A stretch of 64,000 nucleotides of DNA from Lacticaseibacillus zhaodongensis (GTDB lineage Bacteria > Bacillota > Bacilli > Lactobacillales > Lactobacillaceae), in the NCBI RefSeq assembly GCF_009687905.1, contig NZ_BLBG01000008.1:31712-95711 (forward strand). Direction: 5' to 3'. Under the pieces are notes generated by a model. The model was given only the letters and a program-made list of their open reading frames with translations, did not search any database and was not told the origin of the DNA. Positions 34,257 through 43,229 of the stretch are shown piece after piece. Position numbers and translations under genes: made by a program. Numbering within the stretch: the first letter of the stretch is position 1; each line of letters opens with the position of its first letter.

Positions 34257-35168
34257 ATGCCAAAAACAGATCCGCAGGGGACACATTTTGTCACCCTCGA
34301 TAATGGGTACCACATTTGGACACAGACTAAGGGTAACGGCGACATTCAGTTGCTAACGCTGCATGGTGGTCCTGGCGGCACGAACGAAGTCTTTGAGAAT
34401 TTTGCTGAACGCCTGGCGCCATACAAGGTCCGGGTCAGTCGTTATGACCAGCTCGGATCCTTCTTCTCCGACCAGCCGGACTTCAGCCTGAAGGAAAACC
34501 GCGACCGCTTCTTCAACATCGACTATTACGTGGATGAAGTTGAAGAGGTGCGGACTAAGCTGGGATTAGATAACTTCTTCCTGCTCGGCCAATCTTGGGG
34601 CGGGGTGCTCGCAATCGAGTACGCCCTCAAGTACGGGCAGCATTTGAAGGGGCTGATCCTGTCCTCCATGATCGACAACCTGGACGAATACATCACGAAC
34701 ATTAACGCGATTCGCGAAAAGATGTTTGGTCAGGCGGACCTGGACTACATGCACCAGAAGGAAGCCGAGCACGATTTTGGCGATGCCCACTATCAGGAAC
34801 TGGTTGCCCAGCTGGGTGAGAACTACTTACATCACACCAGCGACCCGCAGCCGCGGCACCTAATCAGCACCATGGCCACCCCGGTCTATAACTACTTTCA
34901 GGGTGACAATGAATTCGTCATGGTCGGTGCGCTCAAGGATTGGGACCGGCGCGGCAGCTTGAGCAAAATCACGCTGCCGACCTACCTGACTTTTGGCGGG
35001 CACGAAACCATGCCCCTCACCGCAGCCCGGCGGATGGCTGGCGAGCTGCCACACAGCCGGCTGCACATCACGCCGAATGCTGGCCACGGGCAGATGCTCG
35101 ATAATCCTGATGATTACTTCAGCAACCTCGGCCAGTACCTGCGCGATGTCACGGACGGCAATTTTTAG
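34257..35168 (+). CDS. pip: Proline iminopeptidase (alpha/beta hydrolase)
   Basis: The 303-residue enzyme releases N-terminal proline from peptides in the cytoplasm, part of the peptide use of lactic acid bacteria. Visible motifs are the oxyanion segment HGGPGGTNE, the nucleophile elbow GQSWGG (Ser near residue 116), and a late NAGHGQM with the catalytic His. The length is normal for PepI/Pip. AGAGGAATG precedes the ATG. PepT follows 20 nt downstream, probably in one operon. Confidence 0.9.
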   Translation: MPKTDPQGTHFVTLDNGYHIWTQTKGNGDIQLLTLHGGPGGTNEVFENFAERLAPYKVRVSRYDQLGSFFSDQPDFSLKENRDRFFNIDYYVDEVEEVRTKLGLDNFFLLGQSWGGVLAIEYALKYGQHLKGLILSSMIDNLDEYITNINAIREKMFGQADLDYMHQKEAEHDFGDAHYQELVAQLGENYLHHTSDPQPRHLISTMATPVYNYFQGDNEFVMVGALKDWDRRGSLSKITLPTYLTFGGHETMPLTAARRMAGELPHSRLHITPNAGHGQMLDNPDDYFSNLGQYLRDVTDGNF

Positions 35169-35188
35169 CAATTACAGGAGGCGGTAGC

Positions 35189-36442
35189 ATGCACATCGAT
35201 TTGGCGGGAATCACGAACCGCTTCGTCAGGTACGCCCAAGTGGATACGCGTTCGGATGCGCGTAGTACCACGGTCCCAACAACTGTGGGGCAGAAGCACT
35301 TAGCCGATATGATTCGCATTGATATGGTTACGCTCGGCTTGGTGGATATTGAAATGCACGATAACGGTTACGTGACAGCGACATTGCCGGCAAACCTGCC
35401 CGCGGGTACTCCGGAACCGGATCCAATCGGATGGATCGCGCACCTAGATACCGCTGATTTTCCAAGTGCGCACGTCAAGCCAGAGGTGCACCGCAGCTGG
35501 GACGGCAAGGCGATTGATCTCCCTGGCGTGCCGGGGATGAAGCTGGACCCCGAGGCGTTTCCGGCCCTGAAGAAACTGGTGGGCCAGACGATTATTACGA
35601 CTGACGGCACAACGCTGCTCGGTGCGGATGACAAGGCCGGGATTGTTGGCGCCCTTTCCGCGGCGCACTACCTGACCCTGCACCCAAACCTGAAGCACGG
35701 CAAGATTCGCCTTGCGTTTGGTCCTGACGAGGAGATCGGGCGCGGAGCAACGCGCTTTGACGTCAAGCGTTTCGGCTGCAAGTTTGCCTACACCCTCGAT
35801 AACGGTGATCCTGGCGACCTGGAGTACGAGACCTTTAACGCTGCACAGGCCAAAATTCACATCACCGGCAAGGCGGTGCACCCTGGTAACGCGAAGGGCA
35901 AGATGATCAACGCACTGACTGTCGCCCGGCGCATCGCCGCGGCACTACCTGAATCTGAAGTGCCAGAACAAACCTCTGGCTATGAGGGCTTTTACCTGTT
36001 GGACCAGCTGACGGGCAGCGTGGGTAGTGCGGACATGACCTACATCATCCGGGATTTTGACAGCGCCAAATTCAACTCCCGCTGCGCCAAGCTGGCGGCA
36101 ATCGTGGAGAAGCTAAACGCGGAGCACGCGGCGGTGGCGATCGATTTGCAGATCACTAATCAGTACACTAACATGGGGCCGGCGCTGGAGAAGTACCCTT
36201 ACCCACTCAAACTCGCCAAAGATGCGATTGCGGCGAGCGGGCTCACCGTGCGGACGATTCCGTTCCGGGGCGGGACTGACGGCGCCATCATCACGGCTAA
36301 AGGTATGCCCACCCCGAACCTGTTCAACGGTGGGGGTAACTTCCATGGACCATATGAGTACGTATCCGTTGAGGGAATCGGCAAACTAGCGGAGACACTG
36401 GTCAACATCGCGACACTTAATGTTACTGAAAATAGCAAGTAA
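35189..36442 (+). CDS. pepT: Peptidase T (tripeptide aminopeptidase)
   Basis: The 417-residue M20 metallopeptidase cuts the N-terminal residue from tripeptides. Zinc-binding motifs are visible: HLDTADF, GADDKAG, DEEIGRGA and the late NGGGNFHGPYE. Strong ribosome site AGGAGGCGG. It forms a likely two-gene peptide-degradation operon with pip, closed by the terminator at 36464-36495. Confidence 0.95.
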   Translation: MHIDLAGITNRFVRYAQVDTRSDARSTTVPTTVGQKHLADMIRIDMVTLGLVDIEMHDNGYVTATLPANLPAGTPEPDPIGWIAHLDTADFPSAHVKPEVHRSWDGKAIDLPGVPGMKLDPEAFPALKKLVGQTIITTDGTTLLGADDKAGIVGALSAAHYLTLHPNLKHGKIRLAFGPDEEIGRGATRFDVKRFGCKFAYTLDNGDPGDLEYETFNAAQAKIHITGKAVHPGNAKGKMINALTVARRIAAALPESEVPEQTSGYEGFYLLDQLTGSVGSADMTYIIRDFDSAKFNSRCAKLAAIVEKLNAEHAAVAIDLQITNQYTNMGPALEKYPYPLKLAKDAIAASGLTVRTIPFRGGTDGAIITAKGMPTPNLFNGGGNFHGPYEYVSVEGIGKLAETLVNIATLNVTENSK

Positions 36443-36463
36443 CCTTTGATAGTGGCAAAATCA

Positions 36464-36495
36464 AGCACATCGGACCTAGGCCTGATGTGCTTTTT
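36464..36495 (+). terminator. Rho-independent terminator of pip-pepT
   Basis: AGCACATC pairs with GATGTGCT, with inner GG/CC pairs, followed by five T. Confidence 0.8.
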
Positions 36496-36544
36496 GCGTG
36501 CGCACGCTAAGCTTGCATTACCTGATTGCTTAGGAGGAGTAGTT

Positions 36545-36745
36545 ATGCGAACGTGGTTGCGGAGTAAGTGTGCTTGTAAGGCGTACCGGAGTTTGGTGCG
36601 GATGTTCTTGATCGTGGGTGTGCTCTGTTTGCTGGCGGGGTGGCGCGGCACAGGCATTGTTTGTTTACTGATCGGTAGCATTGGCGGCGGAATTGCGGTT
36701 TTAGACGTCTACCAGCGGCACTTGCTGAAGCAGCCGCGGCGGTAG
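36545..36745 (+). CDS. Small membrane protein
   Basis: The 66-residue protein has a basic, Cys-containing N-terminus (WLRSKCACK), then two hydrophobic segments and a basic tail. AGGAGGAGT lies before the ATG, so it is probably translated. Not a family I recognise. It lies between the pepT terminator and the GNAT gene, 80 nt before the latter. Confidence 0.65.
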   Translation: MRTWLRSKCACKAYRSLVRMFLIVGVLCLLAGWRGTGIVCLLIGSIGGGIAVLDVYQRHLLKQPRR

Positions 36746-36824
36746 GGGAGGCACAAGGCTGAATTGCGGGCGGCCAAATTTTGCGCGATAATAATGGTTA
36801 AACCTTACATAAGGAGGCAACATT

Positions 36825-37361
36825 ATGCCCGCAATTTTTGTTCGGCCGGGCGTCAGCAGTGACGCTTCGGCAATTCTTGACGTGATCGCCGGTGCGCGCC
36901 AGTTCTTGGCCAGTCAACACATTGACCAGTGGCAGGGAAGTTACCCTGACGCCGCGGCGGTGGAAAGCGACATCGCCGCCGGCACCAACCGCGTGCTCAC
37001 GGTCGACGGGGTGGTGACCGGCACGGCCAGCCTGATCACCGGGCCTGACCCCTTCTACAAGTTCATTGAAGGGCGCGGCTGGCAGAACCCGAATAGTAGT
37101 GATTACCACGCGATTCACCGCTTTGCCATTGGGGATGCCGGTCGCGGCCTGCACTTATCCCGCGTCTTCATGAGCAGTTTGTTGTCCGAATTGTACTTCC
37201 GGGGTGTGCGGGATGTGCGCATTGATACACATCCAGACAACCGCATCATGCAGCACGTCGTCAGCAGTAATGGTTTCCAGCCGGTGGGGACCGTTTACCT
37301 AGACGAACCCGTGCCAGAACGTTTTGCTTACCAACTGCTCATGCAGGAGCCAAAAGCGTGA
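36825..37361 (+). CDS. GNAT family N-acetyltransferase
   Basis: The 178-residue protein has a GNAT fold: the N-terminal FVRPGVSSDASAI, a central acetyl-CoA region around HRFAIGDAGRGLHLS, and the late DTHPDNRIMQHVVSSNGF motif. It transfers an acetyl group to an unknown amine. AAGGAGG ribosome site. Its stop overlaps the GTG start of the next gene by 4 nt, so it is co-translated with a drug-efflux protein and may share a resistance role. Confidence 0.88.
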   Translation: MPAIFVRPGVSSDASAILDVIAGARQFLASQHIDQWQGSYPDAAAVESDIAAGTNRVLTVDGVVTGTASLITGPDPFYKFIEGRGWQNPNSSDYHAIHRFAIGDAGRGLHLSRVFMSSLLSELYFRGVRDVRIDTHPDNRIMQHVVSSNGFQPVGTVYLDEPVPERFAYQLLMQEPKA

Positions 37362-38554
37362 CGGAGCGGGGCAAACGGCCCAGCTTAGCCCTCGGGATCC
37401 TGCTGGGGACGCTCTCCGCGTTTGGGCCGCTGTCGATGGATCTGTACTTACCGGCACTACCAATGATGCAAACAAGTCTGCACACCAGTGCGGCACTGGC
37501 CCAGCTGACTATTACCGCGAGCCTGGTGGGGATGGCGGCCGGGCAGCTGATTTTCGGGCCGCTTTCGGACCGCTACGGCCGGCGCAAGCCCCTACTTGCG
37601 GGGCTGATTTTGTTTGCAGTTTGCTCACTGCTGATTGCTTGGCAGAGCAACATTTGGGTCTTGATCGGCTTGCGGGTACTGCAAGGCGTCGGCGGTAGTG
37701 CTGGGCAGGTCCTGTCTCGGTCCATTGCGCGTGACTTCTACAGTGGTGCCCAGCTGACGCGCTTCATGGCGCTCTTGATGGCAATCAACGGCATCTTTCC
37801 CATCATCTCGCCCAGCATTGGTAGCCTTGTCTTGATGGCGACCAGCTGGCGGGGGATTTTTGTCCTGCTGGCGTTGATTGGGGTGTTCTTGCTGCTGGCC
37901 AGCTGGTTCATGTTACCGGAGACCCTGCACGGTGCGGAGCGGAGCAGGGACCTCTTCCGAGCTTTCCGGGACATGGTTTTCCTGCTCAAGGACCGGGCGT
38001 TTATGACTTACGTGATTGCGCAGGGCTTTGCTTACGGGGCCTTGTTTTCCTACATTTCGGGGTCTAGTTTCGTCTACGAACGCTACTATGGTGTGCCCGT
38101 CTTATTGTTCTCAATTCTCTACGCTGTGAACGGTTTGGGCATCGTGGTGGGCACTAATGCGGTCGGGCGCTTGTCTGGGCGTTACTCCACGCAAAAGCTG
38201 ATGGCGGTGGCCCTGATCGGTGGGGTAGCTGCTGGCGGCTGGCTCGTGATCAACGCGCTCACCGCGGATTCACTTCTTTTAATGATTATCGGGCTCATCC
38301 TGATGCAGGTTTTCTTCGGTGGGGTCAACGCGACCGCGACCAGTTTAGGCATGGATGCCGAACCGCAACGTGCCGGTGGGGCGAGTGCCCTGCTGGGATT
38401 GGGCAGTAACGCCATCGCCGGCCTAGCATCCCCGCTTGTCGGCCTGTTTGGTGCCCGTGATTCCTTGCCGATGGTCAGTTTGATCCTCGGCAGCAGCGTT
38501 CTGGCTTTAATTACCTTTACACTGGGGCTCAGACCAAAATGGCAGCGGACTTAG
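37358..38554 (+). CDS. MFS multidrug efflux transporter, Bcr/CflA type
   Basis: The 398-residue protein has twelve transmembrane segments. The Bcr/CflA signature is visible: SMDLYLPALP in the first helix, GPLSDRYGRRKPLL between helices 2 and 3, and QGVGGSAG. It would export drugs by proton antiport. Start is GTG overlapping the GNAT stop (GTGA). Confidence 0.9.
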   Translation: MTERGKRPSLALGILLGTLSAFGPLSMDLYLPALPMMQTSLHTSAALAQLTITASLVGMAAGQLIFGPLSDRYGRRKPLLAGLILFAVCSLLIAWQSNIWVLIGLRVLQGVGGSAGQVLSRSIARDFYSGAQLTRFMALLMAINGIFPIISPSIGSLVLMATSWRGIFVLLALIGVFLLLASWFMLPETLHGAERSRDLFRAFRDMVFLLKDRAFMTYVIAQGFAYGALFSYISGSSFVYERYYGVPVLLFSILYAVNGLGIVVGTNAVGRLSGRYSTQKLMAVALIGGVAAGGWLVINALTADSLLLMIIGLILMQVFFGGVNATATSLGMDAEPQRAGGASALLGLGSNAIAGLASPLVGLFGARDSLPMVSLILGSSVLALITFTLGLRPKWQRT

Positions 38555-38570
38555 AAATTGGGCAAACAAA

Positions 38571-38597
38571 AGGGGCTACGGCGTGCCGCAGCCCTTA
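38571..38597. terminator. Bidirectional terminator between efflux and MarR genes
   Basis: AGGGGCTACGGC pairs with GCCGCAGCCCTT around GT. Confidence 0.65.
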
Positions 38598-38609
38598 AGC
38601 TATTATTTA

Positions 38610-39080
38610 TTATTCAGAATCTTGGGCGGACTTTTGCGTCGCGCGGACTGGTTCCAGCACCTTCACATCGAGTTGCGTGAGGAGCTGCTTGAGCGTCTGG
38701 ATATCATCGGGGCCGAGTGCGAGTAACAGGGTGCTGAGACGCCCGTCCATGTTGGTCTCGATTTGCTTCTCGACCTGCTGGCCACTTCTCGTTAAGCTGA
38801 GTACGTGGCGGCGCCGGTCCTCATCGGCCACTTTTTGGCGCATGTAGTTGAGGCTGCGCAAGGTCCGCAACTGGCGGGCAATGGCAGGCTTGGTAACACC
38901 ACGCAATTTCACCAATTCAGTGAGACTGGTTGCGTTTTTGTGTGCAACGTCGCGCATGATTTGGTATTGTTCAAAAGACACCTTGTACGGTGCAGTCGCT
39001 GCCTGCAGGATGGTGGTCATGTCTTTCATTGTTTTGAAATACACATCTGTGAATGAACTCATCAATTCTTTGTCTTCCAT
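38610..39080 (-). CDS. MarR family transcriptional regulator
   Basis: The 156-residue winged-helix regulator has the recognition region HKNATSLTELVKLRGVTKPAIARQL (residues about 50-75, spanning the HTH) and the wing VADEDRRRHVLSLT. It is divergent from the secreted hydrolase gene at 39213 and convergent with the MFS pump. It could control either. Start at 39080 follows TTGGAGGACC. An in-frame TTG lies inside that site and is rejected. Confidence 0.9.
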   Translation of the reverse strand: MEDKELMSSFTDVYFKTMKDMTTILQAATAPYKVSFEQYQIMRDVAHKNATSLTELVKLRGVTKPAIARQLRTLRSLNYMRQKVADEDRRRHVLSLTRSGQQVEKQIETNMDGRLSTLLLALGPDDIQTLKQLLTQLDVKVLEPVRATQKSAQDSE

Positions 39081-39212
39081 TCTGAGGTCCTCCAAACGTA
39101 TTTTTTGACATTTGTGAATTAATTGTACAATATCCGGAGCGATTTGTGTTAGTTTATCGCACGTAATTAGAACTTACCCGGCATTTTGTTGGAACAGGAA
39201 GGTAAAATCAAC

Positions 39213-40154
39213 ATGAAGTTATGGATCAAACGGCACCGCTGGCTTAGTGCCGCGGCAGTATTAATCATTGTCCTTGGTGGAGCGTACGCTGGAGCCTGCG
39301 AGTATTTCTACCGGGTGGCTTTTGTCCCCAGCAGTAAGAGTTTTCTCAGCAGTAAGATGTCCAAGGACGAGCGGGCGGACCGCAAGTGGCTTGCTAGCGT
39401 GCGCAAGGAACAGTGGCACGAGCAGGCGGTGGGGCATGCGCAGTGGCGGTTGCGCGCGGATTACGTTCCTGCCGCTACGGCGACCAAGCAGACGGTGGTC
39501 GTTGCACATGGCTACATGAACACTAAGGAGGACATGGCCTCCTACATCCGCATGTTCCACAACGCGGGGTACAACGTGCTCGCGCCCGACGACCGGGGAC
39601 ACGGGCAGTCTGATGGTAACTATATTGGTTACGGTTGGCCGGACCGTAAGGATTACAGTCAGTGGATCAAGCAAGTTGTCCGGCGCAATGGGCAAACGAG
39701 TCGCATTGCTCTCTTCGGGGTATCAATGGGCGGTGCGACCGTAATGTACACGGCCGGTGAGCACTTACCACGGCAGGTGCGGGTCATCGTCGAGGATTGC
39801 GGCTACACCAGTGTGGCTGATGAATTGTCCTTCCAAGCGCGGAGCATGTACCACCTGCCAGCGAAGCCATTCGTACCGAGCGTTTTGTTCGTCGCCCGTT
39901 TGCACACGGGGGTGAACTACGCTGCGGCTAAAACGAGTAGCACCTTGAAGAACAACCACTTACCAACACTGTTCATTCATGGGGCCAAGGATAAGTTCGT
40001 GCCGACCGCAATGGCGCGGCGCAACTACAACGCCACGGCTGGATCCAAGCAGCTTTGGATCGTACCTGGTGCTGCCCACGCGGCTAGCCAGGGAACGCAC
40101 CCGCGCGCTTACCAACGCCACGTGCTGAATTATCTGGCGGCGCACATGCATTAA
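39213..40154 (+). CDS. Membrane-anchored alpha/beta hydrolase
   Basis: The 313-residue protein has an N-terminal membrane anchor (WLSAAAVLIIVLGGAYAGA). The hydrolase domain has HGYMNTKEDM, DDRGHGQSDG, the nucleophile elbow GVSMGGATV, DKFVP with the acidic residue and GAAHAAS with the catalytic His. Related proteins are called cell-surface hydrolases or X-Pro-peptidase-like; substrate not known. GGAAGG precedes the ATG. It is divergent from the MarR gene. Confidence 0.88.
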   Translation: MKLWIKRHRWLSAAAVLIIVLGGAYAGACEYFYRVAFVPSSKSFLSSKMSKDERADRKWLASVRKEQWHEQAVGHAQWRLRADYVPAATATKQTVVVAHGYMNTKEDMASYIRMFHNAGYNVLAPDDRGHGQSDGNYIGYGWPDRKDYSQWIKQVVRRNGQTSRIALFGVSMGGATVMYTAGEHLPRQVRVIVEDCGYTSVADELSFQARSMYHLPAKPFVPSVLFVARLHTGVNYAAAKTSSTLKNNHLPTLFIHGAKDKFVPTAMARRNYNATAGSKQLWIVPGAAHAASQGTHPRAYQRHVLNYLAAHMH

Positions 40155-40495
40155 ACCCGTCCGTGCAAGGCAAGTGTAGGCAATATCCGGCTGGAGCGGT
40201 TTTGCAGACAGCCGGCTAAAGGAATTCGTAAGTTTTTAACAGGATTTGTAAATCGATAGTGCGATAATTGCTTAAAAACGGGCCTCAGCATCCAAGCTGG
40301 GGCCCGTTTTTGGTTGGTGCTAATTAGGGTGGGCAATTAAGTGTAGTGATTTTAGCACATTGTGAGGCGTACTGGGGTTACAGCTGAAACGTTGCCGGAT
40401 GGGCATTTGCACCATACACTGGGAGACACAAACGGTCCCGACGCGCATTGCAGGCGTACGCAGTTGGGCAGGATTCCGGTAAAGGAGAAATAATC
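40155..40495. other. Intergenic region with terminator
   Basis: A terminator is present at 40275-40314 (AAACGGGCC pairing with GGCCCGTTT, T-run). The rest holds the degV promoter region with no further feature I can support. Confidence 0.6.
40275..40314 (+). terminator. Rho-independent terminator
   Basis: AAACGGGCC and GGCCCGTTT with inner CAGC/GCTG pairing, followed by five T. Confidence 0.8.
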
Positions 40496-41365
40496 GTGAA
40501 AACAGCAATCGTAACTGACAGTGGCGCGTATTTAACGAAGACAGAAATTGCGGCGCTCGGGGTGCGCGTGGTGCCACTAACCGTGATTTTTGGTACGGAA
40601 GAATTGTTTGAAAATGAAACGATCACTAGTGGCGAATTCTACGCCCGGCTGCAAAATAGTAAAGACTTGCCGACGACAGCTCAGGCACCGCTCTACCGAC
40701 TGGATGAAGCGTACCAGGCACTTGCAAAAGAGGGTTACGACGCGGTGCTCTCGATTCATCTCAGTGGTGCGCTCAGCGGGATGGTGGACAGTCTGCGGGC
40801 GTTCACCCGTGACTATGAACCAATCAAGGTCTACGTGTACGACAGTCGCAGCATCAGCACCGGGGAAGCCAACCAAGTGAAGCTAGCCGCCCGCATGCTC
40901 GCTGCCGGGGCAACGCCGCAAGAGGTAATGGTGACGCTCGCGGCTTACAACGAGCAGGTCAGTGTTAATTTTGTGGTCGATGACTTGCGGCACTTACTGC
41001 GGACGGGGCGGATCAGTAGTTCCACCGCGTTTTTGGGCAACATTTTGGCTATTAAGCCGGTGCTGGTGCTGAAGGATGGTGCCATCGTGCCCACCAGTAA
41101 GGAGCGGACGGCAAAGCGGGCACTGTTGCGGATTGCTAAGAACGCGGTGGCGGCCGCGGAGCAAATCAATGGTCCGGTGCGCTTCACCATTATTGATGCA
41201 AACAATACCGCTGGAGCCGCACTGATTCGCAATCACGTTGCCAGTGCGTTTGCGGGCGGTACGATAGAGCGTGGCGTGATTGGCCCCGCAATCGGTGTGC
41301 ACACCGGCGCGGGCGTGGTCGGAATCTTCACAGCGCCGGATTGGGAAAGCTTTCCCATCAAGTAG
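40496..41365 (+). CDS. DegV family fatty-acid-binding protein
   Basis: The 289-residue protein has the DegV start MKTAIVTDSGAYLTK, the SGALSGM segment and DDLRHLLRTGRISSS in the second domain. DegV proteins (FakB in some species) bind fatty acids and present them to a kinase for phospholipid synthesis. Start is GTG at 40496 after AAAGGAG. Monocistronic. Confidence 0.92.
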   Translation: MKTAIVTDSGAYLTKTEIAALGVRVVPLTVIFGTEELFENETITSGEFYARLQNSKDLPTTAQAPLYRLDEAYQALAKEGYDAVLSIHLSGALSGMVDSLRAFTRDYEPIKVYVYDSRSISTGEANQVKLAARMLAAGATPQEVMVTLAAYNEQVSVNFVVDDLRHLLRTGRISSSTAFLGNILAIKPVLVLKDGAIVPTSKERTAKRALLRIAKNAVAAAEQINGPVRFTIIDANNTAGAALIRNHVASAFAGGTIERGVIGPAIGVHTGAGVVGIFTAPDWESFPIK

Positions 41366-41381
41366 AAGTTGTGGATAAAAA

Positions 41382-41598
41382 GTGGGCCGCACATAATTAG
41401 GCGCTCCGAATTGACTGACAATCATCGCGCCGGCCGTTTCACTGTCCATTTCACTACGGGCAGCAAGCTGCGCTAGTGAAAGTGGCGACTCCTGACCGTT
41501 CGTAACTATGGTGAGGAGTCGGCCACCTTCTCTTCGCTACGGATGTAGGAGAGTAAGCGGCAAGCCGCAAACTCTCCTAGCATGTAAACGTGGCCCAC
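41382..41598 (+). ncRNA. Candidate multi-hairpin structured RNA
   Basis: GTGGGCC at 41382-41388 pairs with GGCCCAC at 41592-41598. Inside are three clean hairpins: 41452-41478 (CACTA/TAGTG with GCAGC/GCTGC), 41482-41526 (GTGGC-GACTCCT/AGGAGTC-GCCAC) and 41546-41579 (TAGGAGAGT/ACTCTCCTA with GCGGC/GCCGC). A terminator follows at 41622-41667. Nested perfect stems suggest a folded transcript; no promoter identified. Confidence 0.45.
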
Positions 41599-41621
41599 AA
41601 CGCAGCTCCTTCCGCTTAGTC

Positions 41622-41667
41622 TAAAAATGGCTGTACTCCCAAGGTTCGGGAATACAGCCATTTTTCT
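41622..41667. terminator. Bidirectional terminator
   Basis: AAAATGGCTGTA and TACAGCCATTTTT with inner TCCC/GGGA pairing. Confidence 0.85.
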
Positions 41668-41714
41668 ACTAATGCTCAGGAGCTGACCGCATTGTGGTCC
41701 ACTCTCCTTTTGCT

Positions 41715-43091
41715 TTATTCTTCTGGTTCTTCTTTTTCTGGTTCTTTCTTGCTCTTATTGGGCTCCGGATCAACGGTCACCGTGAACCACTTCACGAAGC
41801 CACGCTCGTAATCGCTGACCAAGAAGTGATAGCGCCCGAGGTCGATTTCGTCGCCTTGTTTGATTTCGGGATTAGATTCCATCATTGAACCGCCGACCGT
41901 GATGATGTCGGACTTTTCAAAATCAGGAATGTCATCGCGGAAGAAGCGCTCGAAATCGTACAGGGTGGTCTTACCGCTGACCTTAAAGACATTGTCCTTA
42001 TCAGTCTTAAGAATGTATTCATCGGAGACATCATCGATTTCGTCCTTGACGGTCCCGAAGAGTTCTTCGTAAATGTCCTTATCAGTGACGATCCCGCTGG
42101 TACCACCGTACTCATCGGAGACAACCACGATTGGGGACTGGCTCTTGATCATCTTCTGCAAGATGGTCTGAATCGGGGTAACTTCGGGCACGGTGACGAT
42201 GGCCCGCAGCACCTTGGACATCGGCAGGGAGTCATCGACTTGAGCCTGCCGGATGAGGTCGTAGACGTAGGTGTAACCAAGGATTTTGTCCTTATCCCGG
42301 TTAGCAACGACTGGAAAACGGCTAAAGCCTTCCTGCAGGTAGAGCCGAAGGACATCCTTCACGGTATCGTTGATGTCGACCACGATCAGTTGGGTGCGGT
42401 CCACCATGACGTCGCGCGCGGTCTTGTCGTTGAATTCGAAGGCCCGCTTCATGTAAACCACGTCATTTTGCTCCAACTGTCCAGTTGCGACCGCACTCTT
42501 GCTCAAACTTAGAATCTCGGCTTGCGAGAAGGCCTCACTATTTTCTTCAGCAGGTTTCATGCCGAATAGCCGCAGCACTGCCGTTGAGGAGTAGTTCAGG
42601 AACCAGACGAATGGGTAGAACAGTACGTGGAAGTAGTGCAGAGGGGTGACGATGAACATCAAGGTCTTGATGGAAAAGTCGATTGCGATGTTCTTCGGCA
42701 CAATTTCGGTCAAAACAACTTCCAAGTAAGTCAGGATGACGATCCCTAGAACGGCCCCGATAATGTGCAAACCGCCATCAGGCAGCTGCAGGTGGACGAG
42801 CCCCAGCAGGTTGATGAGTAAGTATTGCGCAACGTCTTCACCAATCCACCCCATGATCAGCCCGGCGAGTGAAACCCCGATTTGGGTCGTGGAGAGATAT
42901 TCATTTAAGTTGGTAACCATTTTGAGGGCTAAACGGATCTTTTTCTTGTTGCCCTCGCCCTTATCGAGCATATCTTCGAGTGCAGTTGGCCGGCTCTGAA
43001 CGAGCGCAAACTCACTAGCCACGAAGAAAGCGGCGAATAAGAAGGTAACAACCATGACCAATAGATTAGAGGCAACTTGGCCACTATCCAT
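41715..43091 (-). CDS. CNNM/CorC family membrane protein (DUF21, CBS pair, CorC_HlyC)
   Basis: The 458-residue protein starts at 43091 after GGGGAATT. An N-terminal DUF21 domain with about four transmembrane segments is followed by two CBS domains (MVDRTQLIVVDINDTV; YGGTSGIVTDKD) and a C-terminal CorC_HlyC domain. The family, formerly called hemolysins, acts in magnesium efflux or homeostasis. An acidic tail (EPEKEEPEE) ends the protein. Monocistronic. Confidence 0.9.
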   Translation of the reverse strand: MDSGQVASNLLVMVVTFLFAAFFVASEFALVQSRPTALEDMLDKGEGNKKKIRLALKMVTNLNEYLSTTQIGVSLAGLIMGWIGEDVAQYLLINLLGLVHLQLPDGGLHIIGAVLGIVILTYLEVVLTEIVPKNIAIDFSIKTLMFIVTPLHYFHVLFYPFVWFLNYSSTAVLRLFGMKPAEENSEAFSQAEILSLSKSAVATGQLEQNDVVYMKRAFEFNDKTARDVMVDRTQLIVVDINDTVKDVLRLYLQEGFSRFPVVANRDKDKILGYTYVYDLIRQAQVDDSLPMSKVLRAIVTVPEVTPIQTILQKMIKSQSPIVVVSDEYGGTSGIVTDKDIYEELFGTVKDEIDDVSDEYILKTDKDNVFKVSGKTTLYDFERFFRDDIPDFEKSDIITVGGSMMESNPEIKQGDEIDLGRYHFLVSDYERGFVKWFTVTVDPEPNKSKKEPEKEEPEE

Positions 43092-43229
43092 AATTACAAT
43101 TCCCCATTTCAAAAAATTAGTTTAGTGCCCATTTTAGCATGAAACCCACAGTGAGGCGAATCCAAATGTTGCATTATTGCTCCCTGTGCGTGGTATGCTA
43201 TGGAAAACAAGCTTATTAAGGAGATCAAA

